DNA of 33,102 bases from Candidatus Aminicenantota bacterium. GTDB taxonomy: Bacteria > Acidobacteriota > Aminicenantia > Aminicenantales > Aminicenantaceae. This document shows positions 7,300 to 17,234 of this stretch, piece after piece (the first letter of the stretch is position 1; every line of letters begins with the position of its first letter). Made by a program: the position numbers and the translations under genes. The stretch covers positions 1,332,073 through 1,365,174 of the forward strand of contig CP070825.1 in the NCBI GenBank assembly GCA_020344415.1, read 5' to 3'. The notes beneath the pieces are model-generated. The model saw nothing but the letters and a program-made list of their open reading frames with translations. It did not search any database and was not told where the DNA came from.

Positions 7300-7764
7300 T
7301 TATTTCTTGTTCTTGCCTTTTGGCTTAAGGATTTTGACTTTTTGAGGCTTCAATTCCGCTTTCTTGGGCATCTTGATCTTGAGGACTCCACTTTCATGTT
7401 CAGCCTGAATCTTGTCCTGGTCCACGTTATGAGGAATCGTGAATGACCTGTAGAACGAGCCGTAAGCGCGCTCAATGCGGTGGTAGTTTTCTTCGGTTGT
7501 ATCTTTTTCGATCTTTCTTTCACCCTTTATGCTGAGAGTATTGTCTTCAATCTTGATTTCAATGTTTTTATCTTCGATACCGGGTACCTCAGCTGTTAGA
7601 ACAATTTCGTTTTCGGTCTCGTAAATATCGACCGAGGGAGTCCAAGTACTAGCCATAAGATCTTTTTCTTCTCCTCGTGCAGTAAAAGCATCCTCAAAAA
7701 GACGATTCATTTTTTCCCTCAGAGTTATAAGGTCCCTGAAGGGATCCCATCTAATTATAGCCAT
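7300..7764 (-). CDS. small heat-shock protein (Hsp20/alpha-crystallin)
   Basis: Small heat-shock proteins are ATP-independent holdases that keep unfolding proteins soluble. The 154-aa sequence has the common N-terminus MAIIRWDPFRDLITLREKMN. An alpha-crystallin domain spans about 42-140 (PSVDIYETENEIVLTAEVPG, GERKIEKDTTEENYHRIER, YGSFYRSFTIP), with the family motif GVLKIKMPK near its end. It closes with a lysine-rich tail in which an IxI-like VKIL is present. AGGAGG lies eight bases before the ATG. It has its own consensus promoter and terminator, so it is probably monocistronic. Confidence 0.96.
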   Translation of the reverse strand: MAIIRWDPFRDLITLREKMNRLFEDAFTARGEEKDLMASTWTPSVDIYETENEIVLTAEVPGIEDKNIEIKIEDNTLSIKGERKIEKDTTEENYHRIERAYGSFYRSFTIPHNVDQDKIQAEHESGVLKIKMPKKAELKPQKVKILKPKGKNKK

Positions 7765-7780
7765 TTTAAAACCTCCTCAA

Positions 7781-7826
7781 TATCTTAGTTCGTTATTAAT
7801 ATAATATCTTAGTATCTTATTGTCAA
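7781..7826 (-). promoter_or_regulatory. hsp20 promoter with three TAAGATA boxes
   Basis: On the minus strand TTGACA (7826-7821) is followed by a 17-bp spacer and TATATT (7803-7798). The heptamer TAAGATA occurs three times, at 7813-7819, 7805-7811 and 7781-7787. Two copies lie inside the spacer and one lies between the start site and the Shine-Dalgarno. They could be repressor sites, though the AT-rich context makes chance repeats possible. Confidence 0.7.
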
Positions 7827-7878
7827 GTATTTTAAAGAATTTTTTTGGGCTTAAAAATGATAAAAAAGAGGTTTATTT

Positions 7879-8580
7879 CTACTCTGAGCCTTGTATGAGA
7901 ACAGTTGCTTCACCCTTTGCTTTCTGTTCTTCCCATCTTTCAATCAGGTCATCTGCTGGTCCTCGGAGGAATTCCTCGTAGATTTTGGTCATTTCCCTGG
8001 CAATGACAACCTGCCTGTTGCCGAGCACTTCCCGGATGAGCTTCAGAAATGAGACGGTTTTTCGGGGAGGCAGATAAAAAACAAGAGTCGCCTTTTCATC
8101 TTGCAGGGAATGAAGCAATTTTTTTGTTGCTTCTTTTTTGGTGGGAGCGAATCCAAAGAAAAGAAATCTATGGGTAGGAAGCCCTGAAGCTGCAAGGGCT
8201 GCGGTTAATGCTGATGCGCCTGGGATAGGGATAATTTTTATTCCCTCCTTTATAGCTTCTCTGATCAAAGGGTATCCTGGATCTGAAAGACCTGGCGTAC
8301 CTGCATCTGAAACCAGGGCCACATCCTTCCCCTCTTTGAGAAGATTGATGATTCGGGGGATTTTTTGTTTTTCCCTGGGATGATAGTAGCTGAGGAGCTT
8401 TTTTCTTAGATTGTAATTATTCAACAGTTTTATTGTCTGACGTGTGTCTTCGCAGGCTATCGCAGCAACTTCTCTGAGTATTCTAAGGGCCCTGAAAGTA
8501 ATATCTTCTAGGTTTCCTATAGGAGTGGCTACAACGTACAGATTACCAGTCGTTTTATTCGCAGTGTTTTCCCCGGACAT
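7879..8580 (-). CDS. rsmI: 16S rRNA (cytidine1402-2'-O)-methyltransferase
   Basis: RsmI adds the 2'-O-methyl group to C1402 in the decoding centre of 16S rRNA. The 233-aa protein is a tetrapyrrole-methylase-fold enzyme. It opens with GNLYVVATPIGNLEDITFRALR, then ACEDTRQT, then the cofactor-site stretch VALVSDAGTPGLSDPGYPL, and then PIPGASALTAALAASGLPT. It lacks the extra C-terminal domain of the longer E. coli protein, as many bacterial versions do. The ATG comes three bases after the nadE stop, placing it last in the operon amidotransferase-nadE-rsmI. Confidence 0.95.
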   Translation of the reverse strand: MSGENTANKTTGNLYVVATPIGNLEDITFRALRILREVAAIACEDTRQTIKLLNNYNLRKKLLSYYHPREKQKIPRIINLLKEGKDVALVSDAGTPGLSDPGYPLIREAIKEGIKIIPIPGASALTAALAASGLPTHRFLFFGFAPTKKEATKKLLHSLQDEKATLVFYLPPRKTVSFLKLIREVLGNRQVVIAREMTKIYEEFLRGPADDLIERWEEQKAKGEATVLIQGSE

Positions 8581-8583
8581 AAC

Positions 8584-9396
8584 CTATTTTTCCCTGTCGT
8601 GAGGGAAGAGAAAGTCATGGCCAATCGTTCGCGATGACATCTTGGGAATAGGTGGCAGTTTTCTTTTAAATTCTGAATCTTTTATAAGGCAAATGATTTT
8701 TTCTACGCTTTTTTTCTTAAAGCCTTGGGAGACGATTTCTTTCTTTGATTTCCTCTGGTCAACCAATTGAAACAGGATTTTATCGATTTCATCGTAGGGG
8801 AAACCGATCTCTCCCTCGTCTGTTTGATCAGCCCATAGGCCAGCTGAAGGAGATTTATTTAGGATATTCTCTGATACGCCCAGATGTATGGCTAATTGTC
8901 TGATCTGAGTTTTGTATAAGTCTCCAAGAGGATTAATAGCGCAGGCCATGTCGCCATGGATTGTCCCATAACCTATTAAAAGCTCTGTTTTATTGCTTGT
9001 TCCCAAAACCAGAGCCTTCTTTCGTGCGGAAAAATCATACAGGATGGACATCCTCTCTCTGGCCATCTTGTTTCCGATGGCGATTCTGCTCTTTGTCGTA
9101 TGCTTTGAAAAGTAGGCATCTACCATGGGAGAGATATCTATAATTTTTGATGGGATGCCCAAAAGCTCGGCGACTTCTTGAGCGTCTTTCACATCATCGC
9201 TGAAGGTTTTTCCATAAGGCAGAATAAGAGCAGTAACATTTTTTGGTTTTAATGCTTTTGCCGCGAGAAAAGCGCAGACAGAGGAGTCAAGGCCTCCTGA
9301 AAGTCCCAATATTCCTTTTGAATAGTGAAATCGTGCGGTTTCCTCCCTTATGAATGAGGTGAGAATCTTTTCTACAAAGGGTGCATTAATCTTCAT
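8584..9396 (-). CDS. nadE: NAD+ synthase, ammonia-using (synthetase) domain
   Basis: NadE amidates deamido-NAD to NAD with ATP. The 270-aa protein is the synthetase domain alone. It has the PP-loop SGGLDSS at 33-39, the LGTSNKTELLIGYGTIHGDMACAINPLGDLYKT core, and the SAGLWADQTDEGEIGFPYDEID segment that closes the active site. The length fits the ammonia-dependent form. Its ATG overlaps the last 11 bases of the upstream nitrilase-type gene, so the two products are probably made together. The partner resembles the glutaminase half of fused NAD synthetases, which suggests a two-polypeptide glutamine-dependent enzyme (inference). Confidence 0.95.
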   Translation of the reverse strand: MKINAPFVEKILTSFIREETARFHYSKGILGLSGGLDSSVCAFLAAKALKPKNVTALILPYGKTFSDDVKDAQEVAELLGIPSKIIDISPMVDAYFSKHTTKSRIAIGNKMARERMSILYDFSARKKALVLGTSNKTELLIGYGTIHGDMACAINPLGDLYKTQIRQLAIHLGVSENILNKSPSAGLWADQTDEGEIGFPYDEIDKILFQLVDQRKSKKEIVSQGFKKKSVEKIICLIKDSEFKRKLPPIPKMSSRTIGHDFLFPHDREK

Positions 9397-10234
9397 ACTT
9401 GCTTACGATCCTTTTGAGTGCTTCAAGGATGACTTCTGGTTTGTCATCTCTTTTATAAGTCCATTTTTTACGGGCTTCACGGATCTCTTTAAGATCGATA
9501 TTTTGAATTAGGAAGTCTTTGTCAACATAGGAAGCTTTGGCAATTAGCTGTCCTGCTGGATTGAATATGAATGAGCCGCCTGCAAAGTGCTTTCCATCTT
9601 CAAATCCAACCCTGTTGCAGTATATAAGGAAAGTCGTGGAGAAACGAGATATGACTTCTCCCATTACCTCCCACATGTGGCTTGTTTCGTAATGTTCCTC
9701 ACCAGAGACGCCTCGTCCGGGAGCTGCACTGATGATAATGATGATTTCTGTACCGCCGGCAAATAGAAGATAGCTCGCACCGTAGCTGTGAAAATCCCGG
9801 CAGATCATCATTCCAGCATTTCCGAAAGGAGTGGAAAAAGTGTTGAAATTTTTGCCTTGGGCAAAAAACTTTGCCTCTTCAAACATCCCAAAGGTGGGCA
9901 GAAAGACTTTTCGGTGGATACGGAGAATTTTTCCCTCAGATAGAAAAGCTGCTGAATTGTAGAAAATTCCCTTCTCTTTCTCTTCCACAAATCCTAAAAC
10001 CAGGGATAAATGGCGGCTTAGAGTTTTGAGTTTTTCAAAAAGGGAGCTTTTTCCCGGAGTAATAGCTACCGCTTCGATAAGATCTTTAAGGGTATAGCCT
10101 GTCAAGCTGAGTTCTGGAAAAACCAGCAGGTCTACATTTTTCTTTTTTGCTTTTTCTATATACTGGAGATGAAGGTTAAAATTTTTTTTTACATCTCCTA
10201 AATGTGGAGAAAATTGAGCAAGTGCGACTTTCAT
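9386..10234 (-). CDS. nitrilase-superfamily amidohydrolase, likely NadE glutaminase subunit
   Basis: Carbon-nitrogen hydrolases use a Glu-Lys-Cys triad, all visible here: E41 in FPELSLTGY, K109 in HRKVFLPTFGMFEE, and C145 in MMICRDFHS. The motifs around Lys (LPTFGMFEE) resemble the glutaminase domain of glutamine-dependent NAD synthetase (LPNYGVFDE type). The gene overlaps nadE by 11 bases. I infer that it hydrolyses glutamine and passes ammonia to NadE; another amide substrate is possible. I start it at ATG 10234 (MKVALAQF) because the family begins there. The frame opens at TTG 10270, but no clear ribosome-binding site supports either start. A TTGAGA/TATGAT pair (10272-10277, 10247-10252, 19-bp spacer) would give a very short leader. 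Confidence 0.88.
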   Translation of the reverse strand: MKVALAQFSPHLGDVKKNFNLHLQYIEKAKKKNVDLLVFPELSLTGYTLKDLIEAVAITPGKSSLFEKLKTLSRHLSLVLGFVEEKEKGIFYNSAAFLSEGKILRIHRKVFLPTFGMFEEAKFFAQGKNFNTFSTPFGNAGMMICRDFHSYGASYLLFAGGTEIIIIISAAPGRGVSGEEHYETSHMWEVMGEVISRFSTTFLIYCNRVGFEDGKHFAGGSFIFNPAGQLIAKASYVDKDFLIQNIDLKEIREARKKWTYKRDDKPEVILEALKRIVSKYED

Positions 10235-10275
10235 GTTGGGAAAATTATCATAATTTCTTTCCCTTTGCAATTCTC

Positions 10276-10473
10276 AAAAAAAGGGGACAGTCAAAAAAAG
10301 GGGACAGTCCCCTTTTTCCAGTTTCTTTCCCTATGGTACAAAAAAAAGGGAAAAAGAGGAGACATTCAAGAAAAGGAAAAAAAGGACAGTCCCCAACAAC
10401 AATCATAATGACAACGTGGGTTTGGTAAATCAAACCCTTACAGTATTGAAAAAGGTAGCCTGTCCCCAAAAAA
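10276..10473. repeat. repeat island between divergent genes
   Basis: This gap holds a half copy AAAAGGGGACAGT (10278-10291) and a full palindrome GGGGACAGTCCCC flanked by A and T runs (10293-10317). A degenerate copy ends GGACAGTCCCC (near 10384-10394). A reversed TTGATTCATCAAGCCC-type box follows at 10416-10439 (stem GGGTTTG/CAAACCC), and last a half site GTAGCCTGTCCCC near 10455-10467. No gene is convincing here; short frames on both strands are low-complexity readings of these repeats. Confidence 0.8.
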
Positions 10474-10483
10474 TGAAAATATA

Positions 10484-10513
10484 TTTCCAATATGCTTACT
10501 TATTATATATAAT
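10484..10513 (+). promoter_or_regulatory. possible promoter of the PATAN/J-domain gene
   Basis: A perfect TATAAT (10508-10513) follows TTTCCA (10484-10489) with an 18-bp spacer. The predicted start near 10520 leaves only about ten bases of leader before ATG 10529. Confidence 0.4.
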
Positions 10514-10528
10514 GTGTTGGAAGTTACT

Positions 10529-11998
10529 ATGGAACATATCGGCTTCTATCTTAGGGATATCTACTTCAATAAAAAAAGCGGACGCCTTAGCTTCAAGCAT
10601 AAGAAACTTCAAAATAACCTGTTTTTTTTGGACGGCTTTTTAATTTTTGCTCAAACCAACGTTCCTCAAGAGAAGCTTGGAGAGATATTGTTTAAGCTGG
10701 GTAAGATTTCTGAGGAGACCTATTCCAGAATCCAGGATTATGTTGAACCCAAACAGAGAATCGGTGAAGTTCTAATCCAAAAGGGTCAAGTTACACAGAG
10801 AGACGTATATGAAGCTCTAATGTATCAATCGAGAGAAATTGCATTAAATATTTTTCCTTTTTTTGACGGAGAATTCAGTTTTCAGGAAAAAAAAGGTTTT
10901 GACGAGCAGGAATTTGAGACAAAAATAAGTATTCCCGTCCTGATTGAAGAAGGCATAAGACGCATGAAATACGATTCTTCTCTAGAAAAATTTACCGAGA
11001 AGAGGGTTCCTTATCCTAAAAAGCGAGATTTTATTTATCGGTTGACAAAAGAAGAAAAGGAAATGTTAACAAAGATCGATGGCAAAGCTACGACTGAAGA
11101 GCTTTTCCGTTCCTCAGTCTCTGGTCCTGAGCTTTTCTGGAAGAGTCTCTATCTCTTTTATTGTTTGAGTTTAGTTGATTTTAATGGAAAAGATGAGATT
11201 CCTGAAACACTTGAGAAAGCAGAAGAGGCGTCTCCTGAAAAAGTTGAGAAAGCAGAAGAGGGTCCTCCTGAAGTACAAGAGCCGCGGATAACAGAAGTAT
11301 TGGAATTGAGCGAGAAACTGCAGGACTTGGATTATTATAAGATTTTAAATGTTACACGAACCACTCCTCAGGAAGAGATAAAAAAAATCTATTTTGAGCT
11401 GGCCCGCAAATATCATCCTGACAGCTTCGATCGGAATCTTTCCCAAGAAATAAAGAAGAAAGTCGAGGATGTGTTTGATTATATTACTAAAGCCTACCAA
11501 ACTCTCAGCACCGAAGAGAAAAGACAGGAGTACGAGCCTCGCCCGACTCCAAATGCGGCAATGGATAAAAGGGATTGGGAAAAAAGGGCAGATGTCAAGT
11601 TTCGTCAGGGTAAGACGCTATTCAATCGGTCAAGATTTGAAGAAGCTCTGATACTTTTAGAAGAAGCGGTAAGATTGAATCCAAGAAAAGGGGCTTATTT
11701 TTTACTGCTGGCCATGGCCCAGTCGAAGCTCAGCACATTTCGTAGAAAAGCCGAAGAGAACTTCTTAAAGGCCCAAGAAATGGAGCCCTGGGATCCTGAG
11801 AGCTATGTGGGATTAGGATTACTTTACAAACAAGAGGGGCTTTTCATTAAAGCCAAAAGGATGTTTAAAAAAGCGCTGGAGATAGAGGAAACTCATAAAG
11901 TTGCACGCAAGGAATTGGCTATGAGTAAAAAAGGAGGGAAAAAAGGACTCAAAGAAATATTCTCTTTCAAGCATTCCAGCAAGAAGAAGATGCAGTGA
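10529..11998 (+). CDS. PATAN (DUF4388)/J-domain/TPR protein
   Basis: This is a 489-aa three-part protein of unknown specific role. Residues about 1-145 look like a PATAN/DUF4388 domain (SGRLSFKHKKLQNNLFFLDG, then GEILFKLGKISEETY and GEVLIQKGQVTQRDVYEAL), found in bacterial signalling proteins. A linker of near-repeated EKAEEASPEK/EKAEEGPPE units follows. Then comes a J-domain (DYYKILNVTRTTPQEEIKKIY, with HPD at 296-298), which would stimulate a DnaK partner. The last part, about 345-460, is TPR-like. I choose ATG 10529 because GGAAG lies five bases upstream. The earlier GTG 10514 abuts and the TTG 10517 directly follows the TATAAT box. It has no signal peptide or membrane segment. It ends two bases from ligA, tail to tail. 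Confidence 0.85.
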   Translation: MEHIGFYLRDIYFNKKSGRLSFKHKKLQNNLFFLDGFLIFAQTNVPQEKLGEILFKLGKISEETYSRIQDYVEPKQRIGEVLIQKGQVTQRDVYEALMYQSREIALNIFPFFDGEFSFQEKKGFDEQEFETKISIPVLIEEGIRRMKYDSSLEKFTEKRVPYPKKRDFIYRLTKEEKEMLTKIDGKATTEELFRSSVSGPELFWKSLYLFYCLSLVDFNGKDEIPETLEKAEEASPEKVEKAEEGPPEVQEPRITEVLELSEKLQDLDYYKILNVTRTTPQEEIKKIYFELARKYHPDSFDRNLSQEIKKKVEDVFDYITKAYQTLSTEEKRQEYEPRPTPNAAMDKRDWEKRADVKFRQGKTLFNRSRFEEALILLEEAVRLNPRKGAYFLLLAMAQSKLSTFRRKAEENFLKAQEMEPWDPESYVGLGLLYKQEGLFIKAKRMFKKALEIEETHKVARKELAMSKKGGKKGLKEIFSFKHSSKKKMQ

Positions 11999-12000
11999 TA

Positions 12001-14019
<2,019 letters not shown>

Positions 14020-14049
14020 CTAAGGCTAAAAAATTGATTGGATTATTAA

Positions 14050-15243
14050 TTAACTGATACCTAATCTTCTTTTGGTTCTTTCAATGAGCGTCTTGAATTT
14101 TTCTAAAGCGGCCTTTGTTTCAGTATCAAGCTTCTCGATGGCCTTTTTCTCTGCATCGATATTTGCCAGGATGGTTTTCATTTCTTTCTTCTCATTGTCG
14201 GTCAAATCTTCTTCATCCTTCTCTCCAAATTTATCGTTGAATGCATTGGTGAGTTCTCCTAGCTTTTTGTTTCTATCCACGAGTTCTTTTACTTTTTCGT
14301 TGTATTTGAGGTCTTTGTTGGCGACAAAGAAGAGGTTTTCGGCCAATTCCAAGGCTTTTTTTGAGTGCGCTGGAGAGAGAAAGCTTGCTTCAAGAAGGAA
14401 GTCGATGGCTTCATTGGAAACAGAGGGGTCTCTTTTGGCTTTCCCTGCTAGAATGATCCCGATATTGTAGGCAATTTCTCCGCTCTTTTCTTTCATGTAA
14501 GCTATCTTAAAGTTCTTCAGAGCCTCTTCTTTTTTTCCATTCCTGTACAGGGATTTGGCATAGAGTGCATAGCTTCCAAAATCTTTAAGCACGGATGAAG
14601 AAATTTTTAATGCTTTTTCTGCTTCGTTATAGAACTTGAAATCATACAAGGATTTACCCATTTTTTTCAGACTGTTCACAATCTGCTTATTTTTCAAAAT
14701 ATTGTAAGAGCTAATATAAGGATCGACAGCTCCTCTAAAGTCTTTTGCTTTTTCCAGGGCTAGTCCCTGCGTATAATAACCAGCGCCTAGAAGCTGGTTC
14801 CATTGAGCTGGAGTTGCAGCTGACCCATCATTGTTATCTTTGCTGGCTTTAGCGATCTGAATAGCATTCAAGGCATAGCTTTTGGCTTTTTCCAGATTCT
14901 GACCGAGTTGGCTGTAGATTCCTGAAATCGTGAGATAAGCTCTACATTTGTAAAAGTTATCCAAGCCACCTAATGCTAAAGCTTTTTCACCGTATTCTAT
15001 GGTTTCTCTGGGTGTCTTCCCTGGATAATTAATGAAACAGAGTTCCGCGTTAACGTAGTTTTCGTATTGAGTTCCCTTGCCAGCGTACTTTGTTAGATAA
15101 GCCTTGAAGAGTTTAGCTCTTTGAGCAACGTCAGAAGTAGTCATTGCCTTAATATAAGCTTCGTTGGCTTCATTGTTTTGGGCAGGCAAGGAGGAAAAGG
15201 CAGTAACGAGTATAATTAATGTCGTTAGGACTGTTTTTCGCAT
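14050..15243 (-). CDS. exported TPR-repeat protein
   Basis: This 397-aa protein has no specific family name that I recognise. A signal peptide is clear: MRKTVLTTLIILVTAFSSLPAQ, with likely cleavage near residue 22, so it is periplasmic or surface-located. The rest is helical with TPR-like units (AYLTISGIYSQLGQNLEKAKSY, GYYTQGLALEKAKDFRGAVD, LYAKSLYRNGKKEEALKNFK). A charged coiled-coil C-terminus (about 330-397, rich in Lys and Glu) follows. The frame opens earlier at 15291, but I start at ATG 15243 because AGAGG lies upstream and the signal peptide begins there. It has a consensus promoter of its own and may be co-transcribed with ligA. TPR proteins commonly act as assembly scaffolds; the partner is unknown. 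Confidence 0.82.
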   Translation of the reverse strand: MRKTVLTTLIILVTAFSSLPAQNNEANEAYIKAMTTSDVAQRAKLFKAYLTKYAGKGTQYENYVNAELCFINYPGKTPRETIEYGEKALALGGLDNFYKCRAYLTISGIYSQLGQNLEKAKSYALNAIQIAKASKDNNDGSAATPAQWNQLLGAGYYTQGLALEKAKDFRGAVDPYISSYNILKNKQIVNSLKKMGKSLYDFKFYNEAEKALKISSSVLKDFGSYALYAKSLYRNGKKEEALKNFKIAYMKEKSGEIAYNIGIILAGKAKRDPSVSNEAIDFLLEASFLSPAHSKKALELAENLFFVANKDLKYNEKVKELVDRNKKLGELTNAFNDKFGEKDEEDLTDNEKKEMKTILANIDAEKKAIEKLDTETKAALEKFKTLIERTKRRLGIS

Positions 15244-15270
15244 TTTAAAACCTCTCAATGAATTTTTTGC

Positions 15271-15299
15271 ATAATAGCGTGCAAAAATCAAAATGTCAA
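15271..15299 (-). promoter_or_regulatory. promoter of the exported TPR gene
   Basis: On the minus strand TTGACA (15299-15294) and TATTAT (15276-15271) are separated by 17 bp. This is one mismatch from the full sigma70 consensus. The start would be near 15264, about 20 bases before the ATG. Confidence 0.75.
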
Positions 15300-15382
15300 T
15301 AGAATTAAAAATTGAACTGTAATTATCAAATATAATAATACAGCATAACTATATTAGCAAAATACATGCCAAAATAAAAGAT

Positions 15383-15431
15383 AAAGGGGGACAGGCTACT
15401 TTTTATGAAAATAAGTTGCCTGTCCCCCTTT
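15383..15431. repeat. long hairpin repeat (GGGGACAGGC...GCCTGTCCCC type)
   Basis: Perfect 14-bp arms AAAGGGGGACAGGC (15383-15396) and GCCTGTCCCCCTTT (15418-15431) enclose a 21-base centre whose ends (ACTT/AAGT) can pair further. The same hairpin recurs at 32810-32859. It lies between the divergent TPR gene and murB, so it is not in an obvious terminator position. Confidence 0.85.
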
Positions 15432-15445
15432 TATTTAGATAGAAT
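15416..15445 (+). promoter_or_regulatory. possible murB promoter overlapping the repeat
   Basis: TAGAAT (15440-15445) is preceded at 18 bp by TTGCCT (15416-15421), which lies in the second arm of the hairpin repeat. The predicted start falls close to the GTG start codon at 15452. Confidence 0.4.
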
Positions 15446-15451
15446 GACACC

Positions 15452-16399
15452 GTGGATCATAAAGTGTCAGATTTTCCCGAAATTTTTTTAGATAAAGTGG
15501 GGAAGCCTTTAGAACAATCTATATCCCTTCAAGATTATTCAAATTTTAAAATAGGCGGAAGAGCCGATTATTTTTTCGAAGCGACTTCAACATCAGAGCT
15601 CGCAAATTCGATGTCTATTGCGCGTGAACAGGCCATCCCGTACTATATTATTGGAGGCGGTTATAATCTTTTGTTTGATGATGATGGTTTTCGAGGACTC
15701 ATAATAAAAAACAGAGTTGAGGGCATAAAGCAAAGACAGAAGAGAGTAGAAATAGAGGTTTTTTCAGGGACTCCTTTGAGCGATGTGCTTCAGTTTTCAA
15801 TGGAAGAAGGATTGACCGGATTCGAATTTTTAGCGGGGATACCAGGTACAATAGGAGGTGCTGTTCATGGTAACGCTGGAGCCTTCGGTCATAGCATTGG
15901 TGAGTTTTTGAAGGAGGCAGAAATCCTTGATGAACGATGTCAGCGAATTAAGGTCAAAAGAGATTATTTCGGGTTCGAGTACCGCTACAGCCTTCTCAAA
16001 GAAAAACAGAGCGTTTTTTTAGCGGCTATGTTTGTGCTTCAAGAGGGGGAGAGAGAAAAAATGAAAGCACTTATTCGAGATAACTTGGAAAAAAGGAAAG
16101 AGAAGCACCCTCCATTGGATGTGCCTTGTGCTGGGAGTTTTTTTAAAAACCCCATTTTTCCTGATGGAAAAAGAGTTCCTGCTGCCTATCTTTTAGATAA
16201 AGTGGGAGTCAAGAAGCTGGCTGTGGGGGGAGCAGCTGTGTATAGTGGTCAGGCAAATTTTATTATTAACAAGGGAGATGCATCTGCGCGAGATGTTCTT
16301 CAACTTGCAGAAGAACTCAAGCAGCGAGTGAAGAAAGGATATGGTATTGACCTTGAAGAAGAGGTTATTTTCCTTCCAGCAAGTCCTCCATTGCCTTGA
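15452..16399 (+). CDS. murB: UDP-N-acetylenolpyruvoylglucosamine reductase
   Basis: MurB reduces enolpyruvyl-UDP-GlcNAc to UDP-MurNAc with FAD and NADPH, the step after MurA. The 315-aa protein has the FAD-binding core (NFKIGGRADYFFE, YIIGGGYNLLF, GIPGTIGGAVHGNAGAFG). Its catalytic residues are visible as R178 in FEYRYS, S229 in AGSFFKNP, and the C-terminal Glu in GIDLEEEV. The length fits the type II form. The start is GTG 15452 without a visible Shine-Dalgarno, possibly because the transcript begins at or near the start codon. Y71 replaces the usual Ser of GGGSNLL. Its last 35 bases overlap the convergent DUF2520 gene. Confidence 0.95.
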   Translation: MDHKVSDFPEIFLDKVGKPLEQSISLQDYSNFKIGGRADYFFEATSTSELANSMSIAREQAIPYYIIGGGYNLLFDDDGFRGLIIKNRVEGIKQRQKRVEIEVFSGTPLSDVLQFSMEEGLTGFEFLAGIPGTIGGAVHGNAGAFGHSIGEFLKEAEILDERCQRIKVKRDYFGFEYRYSLLKEKQSVFLAAMFVLQEGEREKMKALIRDNLEKRKEKHPPLDVPCAGSFFKNPIFPDGKRVPAAYLLDKVGVKKLAVGGAAVYSGQANFIINKGDASARDVLQLAEELKQRVKKGYGIDLEEEVIFLPASPPLP

Positions 16400-17234
16400 T
16401 TTTTTGAGGGGAAAGTCTCTTCTGTTTTTTGGCCATTTCCAATGCTTGCTTGGCGAGTGTCAAGTATGCCTCATGATAGGATGGAAATTCTCGCAAAGCC
16501 GCAAGATGCAGACTCACAGATTCTCGGTCTCCCCTTACAACAGGGCCTGTCAAAGAGCGCTTTATGTTAAATTTTTTTACATTGTGTAAATTCCCTTTCA
16601 CTAATGGAAGGATTGCTTGAAATGCCTGTTTCTCCTGAACGCCTATATGTTCAAGAAGAGAGAATGCCATATCTATAAGCACGATAAAGAAGTTAGAGGC
16701 TATGCTGCAAGCTGCATGGTAAATGGCTTTATCCTTCGCTTGGAGGATAAGGGGATGACCTCCAAGTTGCCTGGCGATTTTTTGAGATAAAACCAAAGCT
16801 TTACTACATCCTTCAAGACCAAAATAGATATTTTCAAAAAGCTCTTCCCCGGCTCTTTTCTGAGAGAAAGCTTGGATAGGATGGAATGAACCTATTAAAG
16901 CTTCTTTGTCTTTTAAAGGTTTGAGGATCTCAGAGGTAAGGAGTCCAGAGCAATGAAAGACGAATTTATTTGGCCATTCGATGCCTGAAACAGCAAGTTC
17001 CTTGGTGACTCTTACAATCTCTTCATCTGGCAAACATAAGAAAACGAGGTCTCCCTCTTTTGCCGCTCGAGCATTCTCAGTAAATGCATTTCCCTGTCCG
17101 ATGATTTTCCTGCTTTCTTCAACTGAAGAGGTTGTTTTACAGGATAGGGCTTTTATCCTGTATCCTTTCCTTGAGAGAGCATATCCTAGGGAAGTTCCAA
17201 GTCTTCCCGCGCCGATTATGGAAACATTCATCAT
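16365..17234 (-). CDS. Rossmann-like DUF2520-domain protein
   Basis: This 289-aa protein belongs to a family with an N-terminal NAD(P)-binding Rossmann fold (VSIIGAGRLGTSLGYAL, with GAGRLG at 8-13). Its C-terminal DUF2520 helical domain shows the motifs GSFHPIQAF, YHAACSIASNF and LTGPVVRGD. It resembles ketopantoate- or pyrroline-carboxylate-reductase-type enzymes in layout, but the substrate is not known. Its ATG overlaps the stop of the upstream NYN gene (ATGA), and no Shine-Dalgarno is seen, which suggests translational coupling. It is last of the five-gene minus-strand run headed by murA and overlaps murB tail to tail by 35 bases. Confidence 0.88.
   Translation of the reverse strand: MMNVSIIGAGRLGTSLGYALSRKGYRIKALSCKTTSSVEESRKIIGQGNAFTENARAAKEGDLVFLCLPDEEIVRVTKELAVSGIEWPNKFVFHCSGLLTSEILKPLKDKEALIGSFHPIQAFSQKRAGEELFENIYFGLEGCSKALVLSQKIARQLGGHPLILQAKDKAIYHAACSIASNFFIVLIDMAFSLLEHIGVQEKQAFQAILPLVKGNLHNVKKFNIKRSLTGPVVRGDRESVSLHLAALREFPSYHEAYLTLAKQALEMAKKQKRLSPQKIKAMEDLLEGK

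Noticed and set aside
7210..7446. Plus-strand open frame after comF
   Set aside because: It runs through the hsp20 terminator and antisense to the hsp20 3' end, with no coding signature.
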